Assembly: GCF_003003095.1 (NCBI RefSeq)
Contig: NZ_PVTT01000001.1
Span: 1,116,001 to 1,180,000, forward strand
Reading direction: 5' to 3'
DNA from: Hasllibacter halocynthiae
GTDB lineage: Bacteria > Pseudomonadota > Alphaproteobacteria > Rhodobacterales > Rhodobacteraceae
Length of the DNA: 64,000 nucleotides
Part shown: positions 45,082 to 54,712 of the stretch, piece after piece
How the letters are laid out: every line of letters starts with the position of its first letter
Numbering within the stretch: position 1 is the stretch's first letter
Position numbers and translations under genes: made by a program
Notes under the pieces: generated by a model
Told to the model about the DNA's origin: nothing
Seen by the model: the letters and a program-made list of their open reading frames with translations, nothing else
The model's database searches: none

Positions 45082-46767
45082 TCACGAATGCTCTTCCGCC
45101 GACACGGCCGCCAGCGCGCGGTTGTAGGCGGTCAGGGCGTCCACGCGGTGCAGGCTGCCGACGACGTGCGGCGTGCCGTCGTCGGACCGCTCGACCACCG
45201 GCACGAAGAGGGTGACGGCGGGATGCTCGAAGAGGGGCATCGCCACCTCCAGCGTCGCGCCTTCCTCGGCCATCACGCCGGCGTCCAGGATCGCCTGGAG
45301 GGCGCCTTCGTCCGGGTAGCGGGGGCTGCCCGGCAGGCGCATGGTCCGGCCCACGCGAAGCGTCCCCCAGAGGTAGGATTGCGGCCCCGCGGCCAGGTGG
45401 ATGCCCCGCCGTTCGAGCTGGGCGAGGAAGAAGGAGCGGTGCACGAGGCGCGAGGCCAGCGCCGTCGAGAGCGACACCGACACCATCACGGCGATCCCCG
45501 TCTGCCAGTCGCCCGTCAGCTCGAACACGATGAGCGTGGTCGAGATCGGCGCCCCCAGCACCGCCGCGGCCACCGCCCCCATCCCGGCGAGCGCGTAGAG
45601 CTGCGCGCCCGAGGAGAGGCCCGGGAAGGGGATCGAGGCGACGAGGCCGAAGGCGAGGCCTGTCAGCGCCCCGACCATCAGCGCCGGCGAGAAGATGCCG
45701 CCGCCCATCCGCCCCCCGAGGGTGATGGCCACCGCCACGACCTTGAGCACGGCGAAGACGAACGCCTCGCGCAGCAGGAGGTCCCCTGAGAGCGCGTCCG
45801 ACACCGTCTCGTAGCCGACGCCGATGATGAACGGGAACCAGATCGCCAGCGCGCCGAGCATTGCGCCCGCCACGGCCGGGCGCATCCAGCGGGGCATGCC
45901 GGTCGCTTCGCGCAGCCTGTTGCCCATGCTCTCGGCCGCGAAGACGGCGCGTATCAGGACCACCGCCACGAGACCCGAGGTCAGCCCGAGGATCATGAAT
46001 GCCGGAAGCTCGACGTAGAAGGCGAGGATGGTTCCGGCCTGCTCGTACTCGGTCATGCCGCCGAGGTTCACCCGGTTGATCACCGTGCCCGCCACGGCCG
46101 CGATGGCGATGGGGGCGAAGGCGTGGACCGCGAAGTGGCGCAGCACCACCTCGAGCGCGAAGAGCGCGCCGGCGATGGGCGCGTTGAACGAGGCCGAGAC
46201 GGCCGCCGCCACCGCGCAGCCCAGAAGGTCGCGCCCCGTCACGCCGTCCGCCTTGATCCAGCGCGACACCTTCGAGGCGATGACCGCCGCGAGGTGCACG
46301 ACCGGCCCCTCCCGCCCCGACGAGCCGCCCGTCCCGAGCGTGATCAGCGATGCGGCCGCCGAGGCGAGGCCGGCGCGCCCCTCGACCCGGCCGTCATGGA
46401 GGGCGGCGCCCTCGATCACGTCGGCGACGGTGCGGGCGCGCGCGTCGGGGGTGAAGCGGTGCAGGATCAGCCCCACGACGAGGCCGCCGGCCGTCGGCAC
46501 CGCGATCAGCCACCACCAGGGCAGGTCCGCCGCGAAGGTCCCGAGGCGCGAGGGATCGTCGGTCCGGTAGAGCAGCTCCTGCAGCCATGCAATGCCGAGG
46601 CGGAAGCCGAGCGCGGCGAAGCCCGCCGCGATTCCGATGAAGAGCGCGAGGAACCAGAACTGAAGCTGCGACGGCCCCTTGGCCCGGATGACGCGCAGCC
46701 CCTCGGCGCAGGTCCGCACGGCCGTGCGCCACTGGCGGGCGAAGGGGTTCGGGTCGGGCGCGTCCAC
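45082..46767 (-). CDS. ClC-family chloride channel/antiporter with C-terminal CBS-like region
   Basis: The 561-residue integral membrane protein has the ClC fold of about ten hydrophobic segments. The filter-region motif GTGGSSGREGPVVHLA contains the gating Glu (GREGP, 151-155), and GGRMGGGIFSPALMVGAL and GAPISTTLIVFELTGDW are also diagnostic. After about residue 440 a cytoplasmic part of some 120 residues ends with ALFVPVVE-like and GSLHRVDALTAYNRAL strands, resembling CBS motifs. ClC proteins exchange chloride for protons or conduct it. The start is GTG at 46767. It is a single gene downstream of recN on the same strand, with 94 bases between. Confidence 0.93.
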   Translation of the reverse strand: MDAPDPNPFARQWRTAVRTCAEGLRVIRAKGPSQLQFWFLALFIGIAAGFAALGFRLGIAWLQELLYRTDDPSRLGTFAADLPWWWLIAVPTAGGLVVGLILHRFTPDARARTVADVIEGAALHDGRVEGRAGLASAAASLITLGTGGSSGREGPVVHLAAVIASKVSRWIKADGVTGRDLLGCAVAAAVSASFNAPIAGALFALEVVLRHFAVHAFAPIAIAAVAGTVINRVNLGGMTEYEQAGTILAFYVELPAFMILGLTSGLVAVVLIRAVFAAESMGNRLREATGMPRWMRPAVAGAMLGALAIWFPFIIGVGYETVSDALSGDLLLREAFVFAVLKVVAVAITLGGRMGGGIFSPALMVGALTGLAFGLVASIPFPGLSSGAQLYALAGMGAVAAAVLGAPISTTLIVFELTGDWQTGIAVMVSVSLSTALASRLVHRSFFLAQLERRGIHLAAGPQSYLWGTLRVGRTMRLPGSPRYPDEGALQAILDAGVMAEEGATLEVAMPLFEHPAVTLFVPVVERSDDGTPHVVGSLHRVDALTAYNRALAAVSAEEHS

Positions 46768-46861
46768 GCCCCGGGCTTAAGCCCGCCCGCCGCGTCATGG
46801 AATGGCAGGGGGACGTTTCCACGCCGGTCGGAGGACGGGGGCCGCAGGCCCGGAGCGCGCG

Positions 46862-48505
46862 TCAGGCCGTCAGCAGCGCCTGCGCCGCGTCGCGGGCGGC
46901 GGGGGTGATGGTCTCGCCCGAGAGCATGCGCGCGATCTCCTCGACGCGGCGGGCGGGGTCGAGGGCGGTGACGGTCGAGACGGTCACGTCCGCCTCGACC
47001 CGCTTCTCGACCCGCCAGTGATGCGCCCCGAGGGCCGCCACCTGCGGCGAATGCGTGACGACCAGCACCTGCGCGCCCGCCGCGATCGCCGCGAGGCGGC
47101 GCCCCACCGCGTCGGCCGTCGCGCCGCCCACGCCGCGGTCGATCTCGTCGAAGATCATGGTGATGCCGGTCGCCCCGCCCGTCAGGCAGACCTTCAGCGC
47201 CAGCAGGAAGCGCGAAAGCTCGCCACCCGAGGCGATCTTGGCCAGGGGCCCCGCGGGGGCGCCGGGGTTGGTGGCGACGGTGAAGGCGACCTCATCCGCG
47301 CCGTCGGGCCCGGGTTCGGACGGGGCGATGCGGGTCTCGAAGACCGCGCGCTCCATCTTCAGGGGGGCGAGCTCGGCTGCCATGGCGGCGTCGAGGGCGG
47401 CCGCCGCCTCGTGGCGGCGCGCGGAGAGGGCGGCAGCGGCCTCGCCGTACGCAGTCTCGGCGACCCGAAGGGCGGCGCGCAGGTCGGCGATGTCCCCCTC
47501 GCCCCGGTCGAGCGCCTCGAGGCGCCGGTTCATGTCCTCGGCGAGCGCGGGCAGTTCCTCGGGCGTGACGCCGTGTTTGCGGGCCAGCGCGCGCAGGGCG
47601 AAGAGCCGCTCCTCCGTCTCCTCCAGCTCGCGCGGGTCGAAGGCGAGGTCGTGGAGCGCGTCCTCGATGCCCTGCTGGGCTTCGGCGAGACCTTCCAGCG
47701 CGCGTTCCAGCGCGGCGATCGGGGCGTCGAGGCGGCCCTCGGCGGCGTCCGCGCCGTCGCCCAGCCAGCGGATCGCGTCGGAGGTCTGCCCCTCGGCCCC
47801 GTCATAGGAGATGGCCTGGCCGGCCTTGGCGATGTCCTCGCGGATGCGGGCGCTGGCCTGCATGAGGCGGCGGCGGGCGTCGAGCGCCTCGTCCTCGCCC
47901 GGGCGGGGGTCCATCTTCGACAGCTCGTCCGCGGCGTGGCGGACGAATTCCTCTTCCTTCCTGGCAGCTTGCAGCGCCTCCTCGGCCTCGGCGAGGGTCT
48001 TGGCGGCGGCGCGGCGGGCCGCCCATGCGGCGCGCACGGAGGCGAGGTCGGCACCGGCGAAGGCGTCGAGGAGGGCGCGGTGGCCGGCGGGGTGCAGCAG
48101 GCCCCGGTCGTCGTGCTGGCCGTGCAGTTCGACCAGGGTGTCGGAGAGGCGGCGCAGCACCTCGCCCGAGACGCGTATCCCGTTGACCCAGGCCGTCTTT
48201 CGCCCGTCGGCGGTGTTCACCCGGCGGAAGATCAGCTCGTCCTCGGGCTCGATCCCGGCCTTCTCCAGTACGGCTTCGGCGGGGTGGCCCTTCGGCAGGT
48301 CGAAAGCGGCCGTCACCTCGCCCCGCTCGGCGCCGGCGCGCACCAGCTCGGCCCGGCCGCGCCAGCCGAGGACGAAGCCGAGGGAGTCGAGGAGGATCGA
48401 CTTGCCCGCCCCCGTCTCGCCCGTCAGCACGTTCAGCCCCTCGCCCATCTCGAGCGAGAGCCGGTCGATCAGCAGCATGTCCTTGATCTCGAGCGAGCGG
48501 AGCAT
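46862..48505 (-). CDS. recN: DNA repair protein RecN
   Basis: RecN is an SMC-like ATPase that gathers broken DNA ends for recombination. The 547 residues show Walker A GETGAGKS (29-36), a long coiled-coil middle part, the signature IASGGELSRFLLALKVCL and Walker B TMIFDEIDRGVGGATADAVG. VVTHSPQVAALG near the end is conserved. The start at 48505 gives the usual N-terminus LRSLEIKDMLLIDRLSLEM; more frame is open upstream but is not family-like. It belongs to the lpxC-bamD-recN end of the division cluster, but 855 bases without a gene separate it from bamD. Confidence 0.96.
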   Translation of the reverse strand: MLRSLEIKDMLLIDRLSLEMGEGLNVLTGETGAGKSILLDSLGFVLGWRGRAELVRAGAERGEVTAAFDLPKGHPAEAVLEKAGIEPEDELIFRRVNTADGRKTAWVNGIRVSGEVLRRLSDTLVELHGQHDDRGLLHPAGHRALLDAFAGADLASVRAAWAARRAAAKTLAEAEEALQAARKEEEFVRHAADELSKMDPRPGEDEALDARRRLMQASARIREDIAKAGQAISYDGAEGQTSDAIRWLGDGADAAEGRLDAPIAALERALEGLAEAQQGIEDALHDLAFDPRELEETEERLFALRALARKHGVTPEELPALAEDMNRRLEALDRGEGDIADLRAALRVAETAYGEAAAALSARRHEAAAALDAAMAAELAPLKMERAVFETRIAPSEPGPDGADEVAFTVATNPGAPAGPLAKIASGGELSRFLLALKVCLTGGATGITMIFDEIDRGVGGATADAVGRRLAAIAAGAQVLVVTHSPQVAALGAHHWRVEKRVEADVTVSTVTALDPARRVEEIARMLSGETITPAARDAAQALLTA

Positions 48506-49360
48506 CGGGGCCTTCGGGGGCGGTGGACGACCCAAGGGAGATGGCATCCCGGGGCCGAAGAATCGAGGGGTCCGGGGCGGATCGCCCCGCAGGCCCCCGG
48601 GAACGGGCGCGGGGCGGAGCGCATCTTTCGGGGTGTCGGGAGAGGGGGAACGAATCCTGCAGCGTCGGTCTGTTGCGCTTCGATAGCGGGCCGAGCGAGC
48701 CAGCGCGCGGTGCGTGAACCATTTCGCAACCTTTCGCCTCTATCCTCACCCGTGGAAACCGATGCGTGGAGCGGCGGGATGCGACGACGAGGCGGCGACA
48801 TGCCGGGGCCGGAGGGCCGCCGGAGGTGCGGGACGGCCGCGCGGACGTCGGCGCCCTGCCCGGCGGCCGGGGAAGGCATGCCGGCAAATCCCGCGACGCA
48901 AGCCGTTTCGGCACGCATCACGGGCGCCGCAGGGGCCGCGTGCGGCGCGGTGGAGGCGGTCCGGCACCCTTGCTGGACGGGAGGGCCCCGCCCTCGCCCG
49001 AGGCAGGCGGGAACGGTGCCGCACATGCGGTGGGAAACGCCGCATCCGATCCGCCGCTGCGATCCGCCGCGGCGCCCGTCCTCGCGGCAGCCGTGCCCGA
49101 TGACGGGCGCGGCGAACGCGATGCCCGGCCGGGTCGGCGCCTCGGAGGACGGGCCGGCGGATCACATTCCCGACCCGTGCGCAGAGCCCGGAAGGACGGG
49201 CCCAGCACTTGCCGGCCGGAGCGTCGGCCGCCCGTGCCCGGTTCGACCGCGCGCGCATCGAGGGGACGTGACCTGCAACGATCGGAAGGCCGGACGCCCG
49301 GGATACCTGCGCGCGGCGATCGGGACGCGGGGGAGCGGCGCCCCGCGAAAGGCCCCCGCG
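48506..49360. other. 855-base gene-free region between bamD and recN
   Basis: In related genomes bamD and recN usually lie close together. Here several overlapping frames are open because of the high GC, but none has a signal peptide, a recognisable motif or a good ribosome site. No tRNA-like arm or long repeat is visible. A slightly less GC-rich patch at about 48715-48765 could hold the recN promoter. The rest I cannot explain. Confidence 0.5.
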
Positions 49361-50191
49361 CTAGATCTGATCGCCCCTGACGACGCGGCGGTAGACCGTT
49401 CGCAGCCAGCTTTCGCCCGCCGCCTCGGGCGCGAGGCCGCGGCCGCGCAGGAGGGCGAAGGCGTCCTGGTAGAAGGGCGAAGAGCGGTAGTTGTAGCCGA
49501 GGATCGCGCCGGCGGTCTGCGCCTCCTCCAGGAGGCCGAGGGAGAGGTAGGCCTCGACGAGGCGCAGCAGGGCCTCGGGCGTGTGGGTGGTGGTCTGGAA
49601 GTCCTCGACCACGACGCGGAACCGGTTGACGGCGGCGGGGAAGTAGCCGCGGGCGAGGTAGTACCGCCCGATCTCCATCTCCTTGGCGGCGAGGTGATCG
49701 AAGGCCAGGTCGAACTTGAGGACGGCCGAGCGGGCGTATTCCGAATCGGGGTAGAGCTCGATCACCTCGCGCAGGGCTTGAAGGGCCTGGAAGGTCAGGC
49801 CCTGGTCGCGGCCGACGTCGTCGATCTGGTCGTAGTAGGAGAGCGCGAGGAGGTACTGCGCATAGGCGCTGTCCTCGGACCCGCGGAAGAAGTCGAGATA
49901 GCGCTGCGCGGAGGCGCGGGAGAGCTCGTACGCGTCGGCCTGATGGTAGGCGAAGGCCTGCATGATGAGGGCGCGCTGCGCGAGCTCGCTGTAGGGGTAG
50001 AGCCGCTCGACCTCGCCGAAGTAGCGGGCGGCCTCCTCCTCGTCGCCGGCCTCGAGCTCGAACTCGCCGCGCTGGAAGATGGTGGCGGCGTCGAACGTGT
50101 CGAGGGGCGCCTCCTCGCGGGTGGCGGCCCCGCAGCCGGCGAGAAGGCCCAGAAGGGCGGCCGTCGCCGCGATGCGTCCCGTGCTGGTCAT
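49361..50191 (-). CDS. bamD: Outer membrane assembly lipoprotein BamD
   Basis: BamD is an essential lipoprotein of the BAM complex that inserts beta-barrel proteins into the outer membrane. The 276 residues have a lipoprotein signal (GRIAATAALLGLLAGC, Cys20) and five TPR-like helical pairs: FQRGEFELEAGDEEEAARYF, YPYSELAQRALIMQAFAYHQ, YAQYLLALSYYDQID, and EIGRYYLARGYFPAAVNRF. A GGGAGGGCAGGG stretch precedes the ATG. It lies 77 bases after lpxC on the same strand. A GTGCTAGCAC palindrome (50217-50226) in that gap may hold a promoter box. Confidence 0.95.
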   Translation of the reverse strand: MTSTGRIAATAALLGLLAGCGAATREEAPLDTFDAATIFQRGEFELEAGDEEEAARYFGEVERLYPYSELAQRALIMQAFAYHQADAYELSRASAQRYLDFFRGSEDSAYAQYLLALSYYDQIDDVGRDQGLTFQALQALREVIELYPDSEYARSAVLKFDLAFDHLAAKEMEIGRYYLARGYFPAAVNRFRVVVEDFQTTTHTPEALLRLVEAYLSLGLLEEAQTAGAILGYNYRSSPFYQDAFALLRGRGLAPEAAGESWLRTVYRRVVRGDQI

Positions 50192-50268
50192 CCCTGCCCT
50201 CCCGGCCTTTCGGCAGGTGCTAGCACGGGGCGCGGCGAGGGCAAACGGCCCGCGGGCCGCCGCGCGCA

Positions 50269-51189
50269 TCAGATCGCGCGGGGAAGGTCGGCAGGCACCA
50301 CATGGGCGCCGGGCAGCGCCTGGGCGCACGCCTCGTCGCAGGCCACGACGTGGTAGGCGGACGGGTCCGCGAAGAGGGCGCGCAGAAGCTGGTTGGTCAG
50401 CGCGTGCCCGGCGCGGTGGCCCACGTAGCGGCCGAGGATCGGCATCCCCGCGAGGGCGAGGTCGCCGAACGCGTCGAGCATCTTGTGGCGCACGGCCTCG
50501 TCGCGGCGGCGCAGGCCACCGGGGGAGAGGACGTTCGCGCCGTCCACGACGACCGCGTTCTCGAGCGTGCCGCCGAGGGCGAGGCCGCGGGCCTGCATGG
50601 CGTCGACGTCGGACTTGCGGCAGAAGGTGCGGCTGTCGGACAGCTCGCGCAGGAAGGAGCCGTTGGCCGTCGCCATGGCGTATTCCTGCCGGCCGATGGC
50701 GGCGTCGGCGAAGTCGATCTCGAACCGCATCTCGGGGGCGGTCGCGGGCTCGAGGCGGGCGAAGGCCTCGCCGCGGCGGACCTCGACTGGCGCGAGGATC
50801 TCGATCGCGACGACCGGCGCGGCCTGAGGGACGATGCCGCGCGCGAGGATCGCCTCGGCGAAGGGGCGGGACGAGCCGTCGAGGATCGGCACCTCCTCGG
50901 CGTCGATCTCGACGAGGGCGTTGCGCACGCCGCAGCCCCATAGGGCGGCCATCAGATGCTCGGTGGTGCGCACGGCAACGCCATCCTCGTTCTCGAGGCG
51001 GGTGCAGAGCTCGGTCGGGGTGACGACGTCCCAGAGGGCCGGGACCATCGGGTCGCGCCCCGAGACGTCCGTGCGGCGGAACCAGATGCCGTGATCGGCC
51101 GGCGCGGGGCGCAGGCGCAGCGTCGCCAAGGCGCCGGAATGAAGGCCGCGTCCTTCGATGGTGATGTCGCCGCGAAGCGTCGCTTGCAT
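50269..51189 (-). CDS. lpxC: UDP-3-O-acyl-N-acetylglucosamine deacetylase
   Basis: LpxC is the zinc deacetylase that commits precursors to lipid A. The 306 residues show QATLRGDITIEGRGLHSG at the N-terminus, the zinc-site TTEHLMAALWGCG, EVPILDGSSRPF, SRTFC-type and HKMLDAFGDLALAG with the His and Asp ligands, and the catalytic His in RAGHALTNQL. The start is the ATG at 51189; a TTG three codons upstream is less likely. A CTAG box 13 bases before the start implies a short leader. It follows ftsZ after that gene's terminator, so it has its own promoter. Confidence 0.96.
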   Translation of the reverse strand: MQATLRGDITIEGRGLHSGALATLRLRPAPADHGIWFRRTDVSGRDPMVPALWDVVTPTELCTRLENEDGVAVRTTEHLMAALWGCGVRNALVEIDAEEVPILDGSSRPFAEAILARGIVPQAAPVVAIEILAPVEVRRGEAFARLEPATAPEMRFEIDFADAAIGRQEYAMATANGSFLRELSDSRTFCRKSDVDAMQARGLALGGTLENAVVVDGANVLSPGGLRRRDEAVRHKMLDAFGDLALAGMPILGRYVGHRAGHALTNQLLRALFADPSAYHVVACDEACAQALPGAHVVPADLPRAI

Positions 51190-51345
51190 GATACCCAACC
51201 CCTAGCTTGCCTGTGACCGGCGCCGGTTGGCCCGACGTCCGGAGCGGTCCCTTCCCCAAAGGCCGCATCGGGTAGGTATGGCCAGCCCCCCGTCCACGCA
51301 AATCACGGGATGCAACGGTTCGGTAACAGTGCAAGCCGTTGTCGC

Positions 51346-51374
51346 AAAATGAAAAGGGCCGCCAGTGGCGGCCC
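51346..51374 (-). terminator. Rho-independent terminator of ftsZ
   Basis: On the minus strand GGGCCGCC-ACT-GGCGGCCC (51374 down to 51356) is an eight-bp perfect stem followed by TTTTCATTTT. It lies 24 bases past the ftsZ stop. This is the best intrinsic terminator in the window and separates ftsZ from lpxC. Confidence 0.9.
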
Positions 51375-51397
51375 CGTTCGTTCCCGGATGGAAACGG

Positions 51398-53083
51398 TCA
51401 GTTCGCTTGGCGGCGCAGGAAGGCGGGAATCTCGATCCGCTCGTCCTCCGGCTCCTCCATGCCCTGGGGGGCGGGCGCGAAGTCGGGCTGGCGCGGCGCG
51501 TCGCCTCCGGCGCCGGTCATGCGGCCGATCAGCCCGCCGAAGCCGCGGTTCCTCGGCTCGGCCGGCGAGACGTCCCGCTCGGCGGCGAGGACGGGGCGTC
51601 CCCGCTCGGCGGCGGCGGCGCGCAGGCGGGCGAGGGTGTCGCCCCCTGCGCCCTCGGGGGCCGCGGCCCGGGCGCGGGGCCGCTCGGCGGCGGGGGCGCG
51701 CCGCGGGGCGACGAAGTCGGAGGGCTCGCCGTCGAAGCCCTCGACGAAGGCGCGCTGGGGCCTGGGGGCGGGCTCGTAGGCGGGCGCGGGAAGCTCGTCG
51801 CCGCCGGGGGCCCGGTCCTGCGCGCGGACCTGCGCGGGCCCCTCCTCGCGGGGGGAGGGGGCGAAGCCGTCGAACGCCTCCGGCTCGGGCTCGGCCCTCT
51901 CGCGGGGCGCGGGCGCGGCCTCGGCGGCGGGGCGGAAGTCGGGCTGGAAGTCGGGGCGGAAGTCGGGCGCGGGGGGCGCGGCCACCACGGCGGGCTCGGG
52001 GGCGGGGGCTTCCTCGACCGGGGCGGGCGCCTCGTCCGCGACGGGACGGGCGATCGGCTCGGAGAGCTTGCGGCGCGGCACGGGGGCGGGCTGCGTCTCG
52101 GCGTTGGCGTCGATGCCCGTGGCGACGAGCGAGACGCGGATGCGCCCCTCCATCTCGGGGTCGAGGGTCGAGCCGACGATGATGTTCGCCTCCTCGTCGA
52201 CGGTCTCGCGGATGACGTTCGCGGCCTCGTCCAGCTCGTAGAGGGTCATGTCGGGGCCGCCGGTGATGTTGATCAGCGCGCCCTTCGCACCGGCGAGGCT
52301 GATGCCGTCGAGCAGCGGGTTGGCGATCGCGGCCTCGGCGGCGCGCTTGGCCCGCTCGCTGCCGTCCTCGATCCCGGCCTCGCCGGTGCCCATCATGGCC
52401 TTGCCCATCTCGTCCATCACGGAGCGGACGTCCGCGAAGTCGAGGTTGATGAGGCCCGGGCGCACCATCAGGTCGGTCACACCCTTCACGCCCTGGTAGA
52501 GCACGTCGTCGGCCATACCGAAGGCGTCGGTGAACGTCGTCGCCTCGGAGGCGAGGCGGAAGAGGTTCTGGTTGGGGATGATGATGAGGGTGTCGACGTG
52601 CTTCTGGAGCGCCTCGATCCCCTCCTCGGCCTGCTTCATGCGGCGAGAGCCCTCGAACTGGAAGGGCTTGGTCACGACGCCGACGGTCAGGACGCCCAGC
52701 TCGCGCGCGGCCTGGGCGATGACGGGCGCGGCCCCGGTGCCCGTGCCGCCGCCCATCCCGGCGGTGATGAAGCACATGTGCGCGCCCGCGAGATGGTCGA
52801 TGATCTGCTCGAGCGTCTCCTCGGCGGCCTGCTGGCCGACCTGGGGGCGCGCGCCGGCGCCCAGCCCCTCGGTCGCCTTCACGCCGAGCTGCACCCGGTG
52901 CTGCGCGTCCGACTGCGAGAGGGCCTGCGCGTCGGTGTTGCCGACCACGAACTCGACCCCGTCGAGGTTCTTCGCGATCATGTTGTCGACCGCGTTGCCG
53001 CCTGCGCCGCCGACGCCGAAGACCGTGATGCGCGGCTTCAGCTCCTCCCCGTCGGGGGAGGACATCGTGAGTGTGAGTGCCAT
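51398..53083 (-). CDS. ftsZ: Cell division protein FtsZ
   Basis: FtsZ is the tubulin-like GTPase that forms the division ring. The 561 residues comprise the GTPase core (about 12-325) with [12 protein letters not shown], the tubulin signature GGGTGTG (111-117) and [12 protein letters not shown] disordered linker of about 220 residues, rich in Pro, Ala, Glu and Arg (326-545), follows. The C-terminal peptide [12 protein letters not shown], which binds FtsA and other anchors, is present. The long linker is typical of alphaproteobacteria. A strong terminator follows, and a 300-base control region precedes it. Confidence 0.97.
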   Translation of the reverse strand: MALTLTMSSPDGEELKPRITVFGVGGAGGNAVDNMIAKNLDGVEFVVGNTDAQALSQSDAQHRVQLGVKATEGLGAGARPQVGQQAAEETLEQIIDHLAGAHMCFITAGMGGGTGTGAAPVIAQAARELGVLTVGVVTKPFQFEGSRRMKQAEEGIEALQKHVDTLIIIPNQNLFRLASEATTFTDAFGMADDVLYQGVKGVTDLMVRPGLINLDFADVRSVMDEMGKAMMGTGEAGIEDGSERAKRAAEAAIANPLLDGISLAGAKGALINITGGPDMTLYELDEAANVIRETVDEEANIIVGSTLDPEMEGRIRVSLVATGIDANAETQPAPVPRRKLSEPIARPVADEAPAPVEEAPAPEPAVVAAPPAPDFRPDFQPDFRPAAEAAPAPRERAEPEPEAFDGFAPSPREEGPAQVRAQDRAPGGDELPAPAYEPAPRPQRAFVEGFDGEPSDFVAPRRAPAAERPRARAAAPEGAGGDTLARLRAAAAERGRPVLAAERDVSPAEPRNRGFGGLIGRMTGAGGDAPRQPDFAPAPQGMEEPEDERIEIPAFLRRQAN

Positions 53084-53383
53084 GTGCCTGTCCGCCTGTC
53101 TGCTCTGCGATGGGGCCCGTTCGCCGGGCTTCGTCCGATTGAGAGGACGTTAGAACAGGACCCGGGGGGCCGTCACGCGGAAAACACGGGGTCGATTCGC
53201 CGAACGTTCCGAATGTGGCAATTCGCGTGGCGGGCGTTGCGCCGAGGTCGCAGTGTTCCCCGGGCGTTCACGCCGGCGTTGCCCGCAGGTCACGCGGGAT
53301 TTCCGCCCATGGGCCGCCCCGCCCGCCGCACCGCATGCCGCACCGCCCGCCATCCGGGCCTGCCGCCGCCCCGGGCGGGCACC
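53084..53383 (-). promoter_or_regulatory. ftsZ upstream control region
   Basis: These 300 bases between ftsA and ftsZ code for nothing recognisable. They contain one GANTC site (GATTC, 53194-53198), the methylation sequence of the cell-cycle enzyme CcrM, and ATTC-N7-GTTC (53195-53209), one base from the GTTC-N7-GTTC box bound by alphaproteobacterial LexA. GAACGTTC (53202-53209) is a perfect palindrome. These suggest cell-cycle or SOS control of ftsZ but are not proof. Confidence 0.4.
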
Positions 53384-54712
53384 TCACCAGTTAGAGCGCA
53401 TCCATTGGATCGCCCGGCGCAGCGAGCGGGCGGGGAAGGTCGTCGCCGCCGCCTCGAAATCCCACCACTCGTCCTGCGGCTCGGCCGCGAAGAGGCCGAG
53501 GCCCGTGAGCGCGGCGAAGGACGGCCCGGAGAGGGTCTCGGGCGCGCCGCGCACGCGCATGGGGCGGCCCTGGCGCACCTGGGTGCCGAGCACGCGCGCG
53601 GCCAGCGTGGTCATGCCGGGGATCTCGGACCCGCCGCCCGTCAGCACCACCTGCTGGTTGGGCAGGTGGTCGAAGCCCGCCGCGTCGAGGGCGGCGCGCA
53701 CCTCCTCGAGGATCTCCTCGACGCGGGGGCGGACGATGCCGATCAGCTCCGCCCGGGTGGCCTGGCGGCTGTCGCGGTCCCAGTCGCCGGTCCCGCCGCC
53801 CAGGGCGATGGGCTCGCGGTCGTCCTTGCCCGTGGCCTGCAGCCCGCCCTGGAGGCACTTTATCCGTTCGGCCCGCTCCTCCGCGATCTGGAGGCCCTGG
53901 GAGATGTCGCGCGTGACGTGGCGGCCGCCGAGGGGGATCGAGTCGGCGTGGATCATGTGCTTGCGGAGGAAGACGGAGATGCCCGTCGCGCCGCCGCCCA
54001 TATCGACGCAGGCGGCGCCCAGCTCCTTCTCGTCCTCGACGAGGGCGGCGAGGCCGGCGGCGTAGCCCGCCGAGACGACGCCCGCCAGCTCGAGGTCGCA
54101 GCGCTTCACCACGGAGGCGAGGTTGCGGAGCGCCGCGCCCTCGGCCGAGACGAGGTGGAGGTCGCAGGTCAGCCGCCGCCCGACCTGCCCGCGCGGGTCC
54201 GCGAGGCCCGAGCGGTGGTCGAGCGCGAAGTTCACCGGATGGGCGTGGAGGACGGGCCGGTCCTCGCCCAGGGGGGGCATCTCGCAGGCGGAGAGGACGG
54301 CGGCGACGTCCCCCTCCTCGACGGTGCCGTCCTCGATCACGTGCTCGCCCGAGAGGCCGTAGGAGCGGGGCGCCCCGCCCGAGAGCGAGGCGATGACGTG
54401 GTCGACCCGCACGCCGGCCATCTTCTGGGCGGACTGCACGACCGTGCGGATCGCGCGCTCGGCCTCGGTCATGCCGGCGATCTCGCCCAGGCGCACCCCG
54501 CGCGAGCGGGTGGCCGCGGCGCCGATGACGCGCACGCGCCCGTGCCCGGCCATGCGGCCGACGCCCGCGCCGACGGGCTCGGCGTCGTCGACGCGCAGCA
54601 CGAAGCAGCCGATCTTGGAGGAGCCGACGTCGAGGATCGCCACGTAGCCGCGCTGAAGGGCGGCGCGGCGGACGGCACGCATCTGGCGTTGGCGGGCGTA
54701 GATGTCGCTCAT
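53384..54712 (-). CDS. ftsA: Cell division protein FtsA
   Basis: FtsA is the actin-like ATPase that tethers FtsZ to the membrane. The 442 residues show the phosphate-1 motif VAILDVGSSKIGCFVLR, the 1C SHS2 region (VRVDHVIASLSGGAPRSYGL), phosphate-2 AACVDMGGGATGISVFL and the adenosine motif VVLTGGGSEIPGM. The C-terminal FPARSLRRAIQWMRSNW is an amphipathic membrane-targeting helix. The ATG overlaps the ftsQ stop (ATGA), so the two are coupled. Confidence 0.96.
   Translation of the reverse strand: MSDIYARQRQMRAVRRAALQRGYVAILDVGSSKIGCFVLRVDDAEPVGAGVGRMAGHGRVRVIGAAATRSRGVRLGEIAGMTEAERAIRTVVQSAQKMAGVRVDHVIASLSGGAPRSYGLSGEHVIEDGTVEEGDVAAVLSACEMPPLGEDRPVLHAHPVNFALDHRSGLADPRGQVGRRLTCDLHLVSAEGAALRNLASVVKRCDLELAGVVSAGYAAGLAALVEDEKELGAACVDMGGGATGISVFLRKHMIHADSIPLGGRHVTRDISQGLQIAEERAERIKCLQGGLQATGKDDREPIALGGGTGDWDRDSRQATRAELIGIVRPRVEEILEEVRAALDAAGFDHLPNQQVVLTGGGSEIPGMTTLAARVLGTQVRQGRPMRVRGAPETLSGPSFAALTGLGLFAAEPQDEWWDFEAAATTFPARSLRRAIQWMRSNW

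Noticed and set aside
48715-48730. LexA box upstream of recN (GAAC-N7-GAAC form)
   Set aside because: With seven-base spacing the second half reads GCAA; the CAAC half-site occurs only at eight bases.
48506-49360. Possible tRNA or protein gene in the bamD-recN gap
   Set aside because: No T-arm-like sequence or cloverleaf was found, and the open frames have no start signals or recognisable motifs.
46802-50356. Very long plus-strand open frame (over 1100 codons) opposite recN and bamD
   Set aside because: Both genes on the other strand are unmistakable. The frame lacks motifs and signal sequences and has the biased composition of an antisense shadow in GC-rich DNA.
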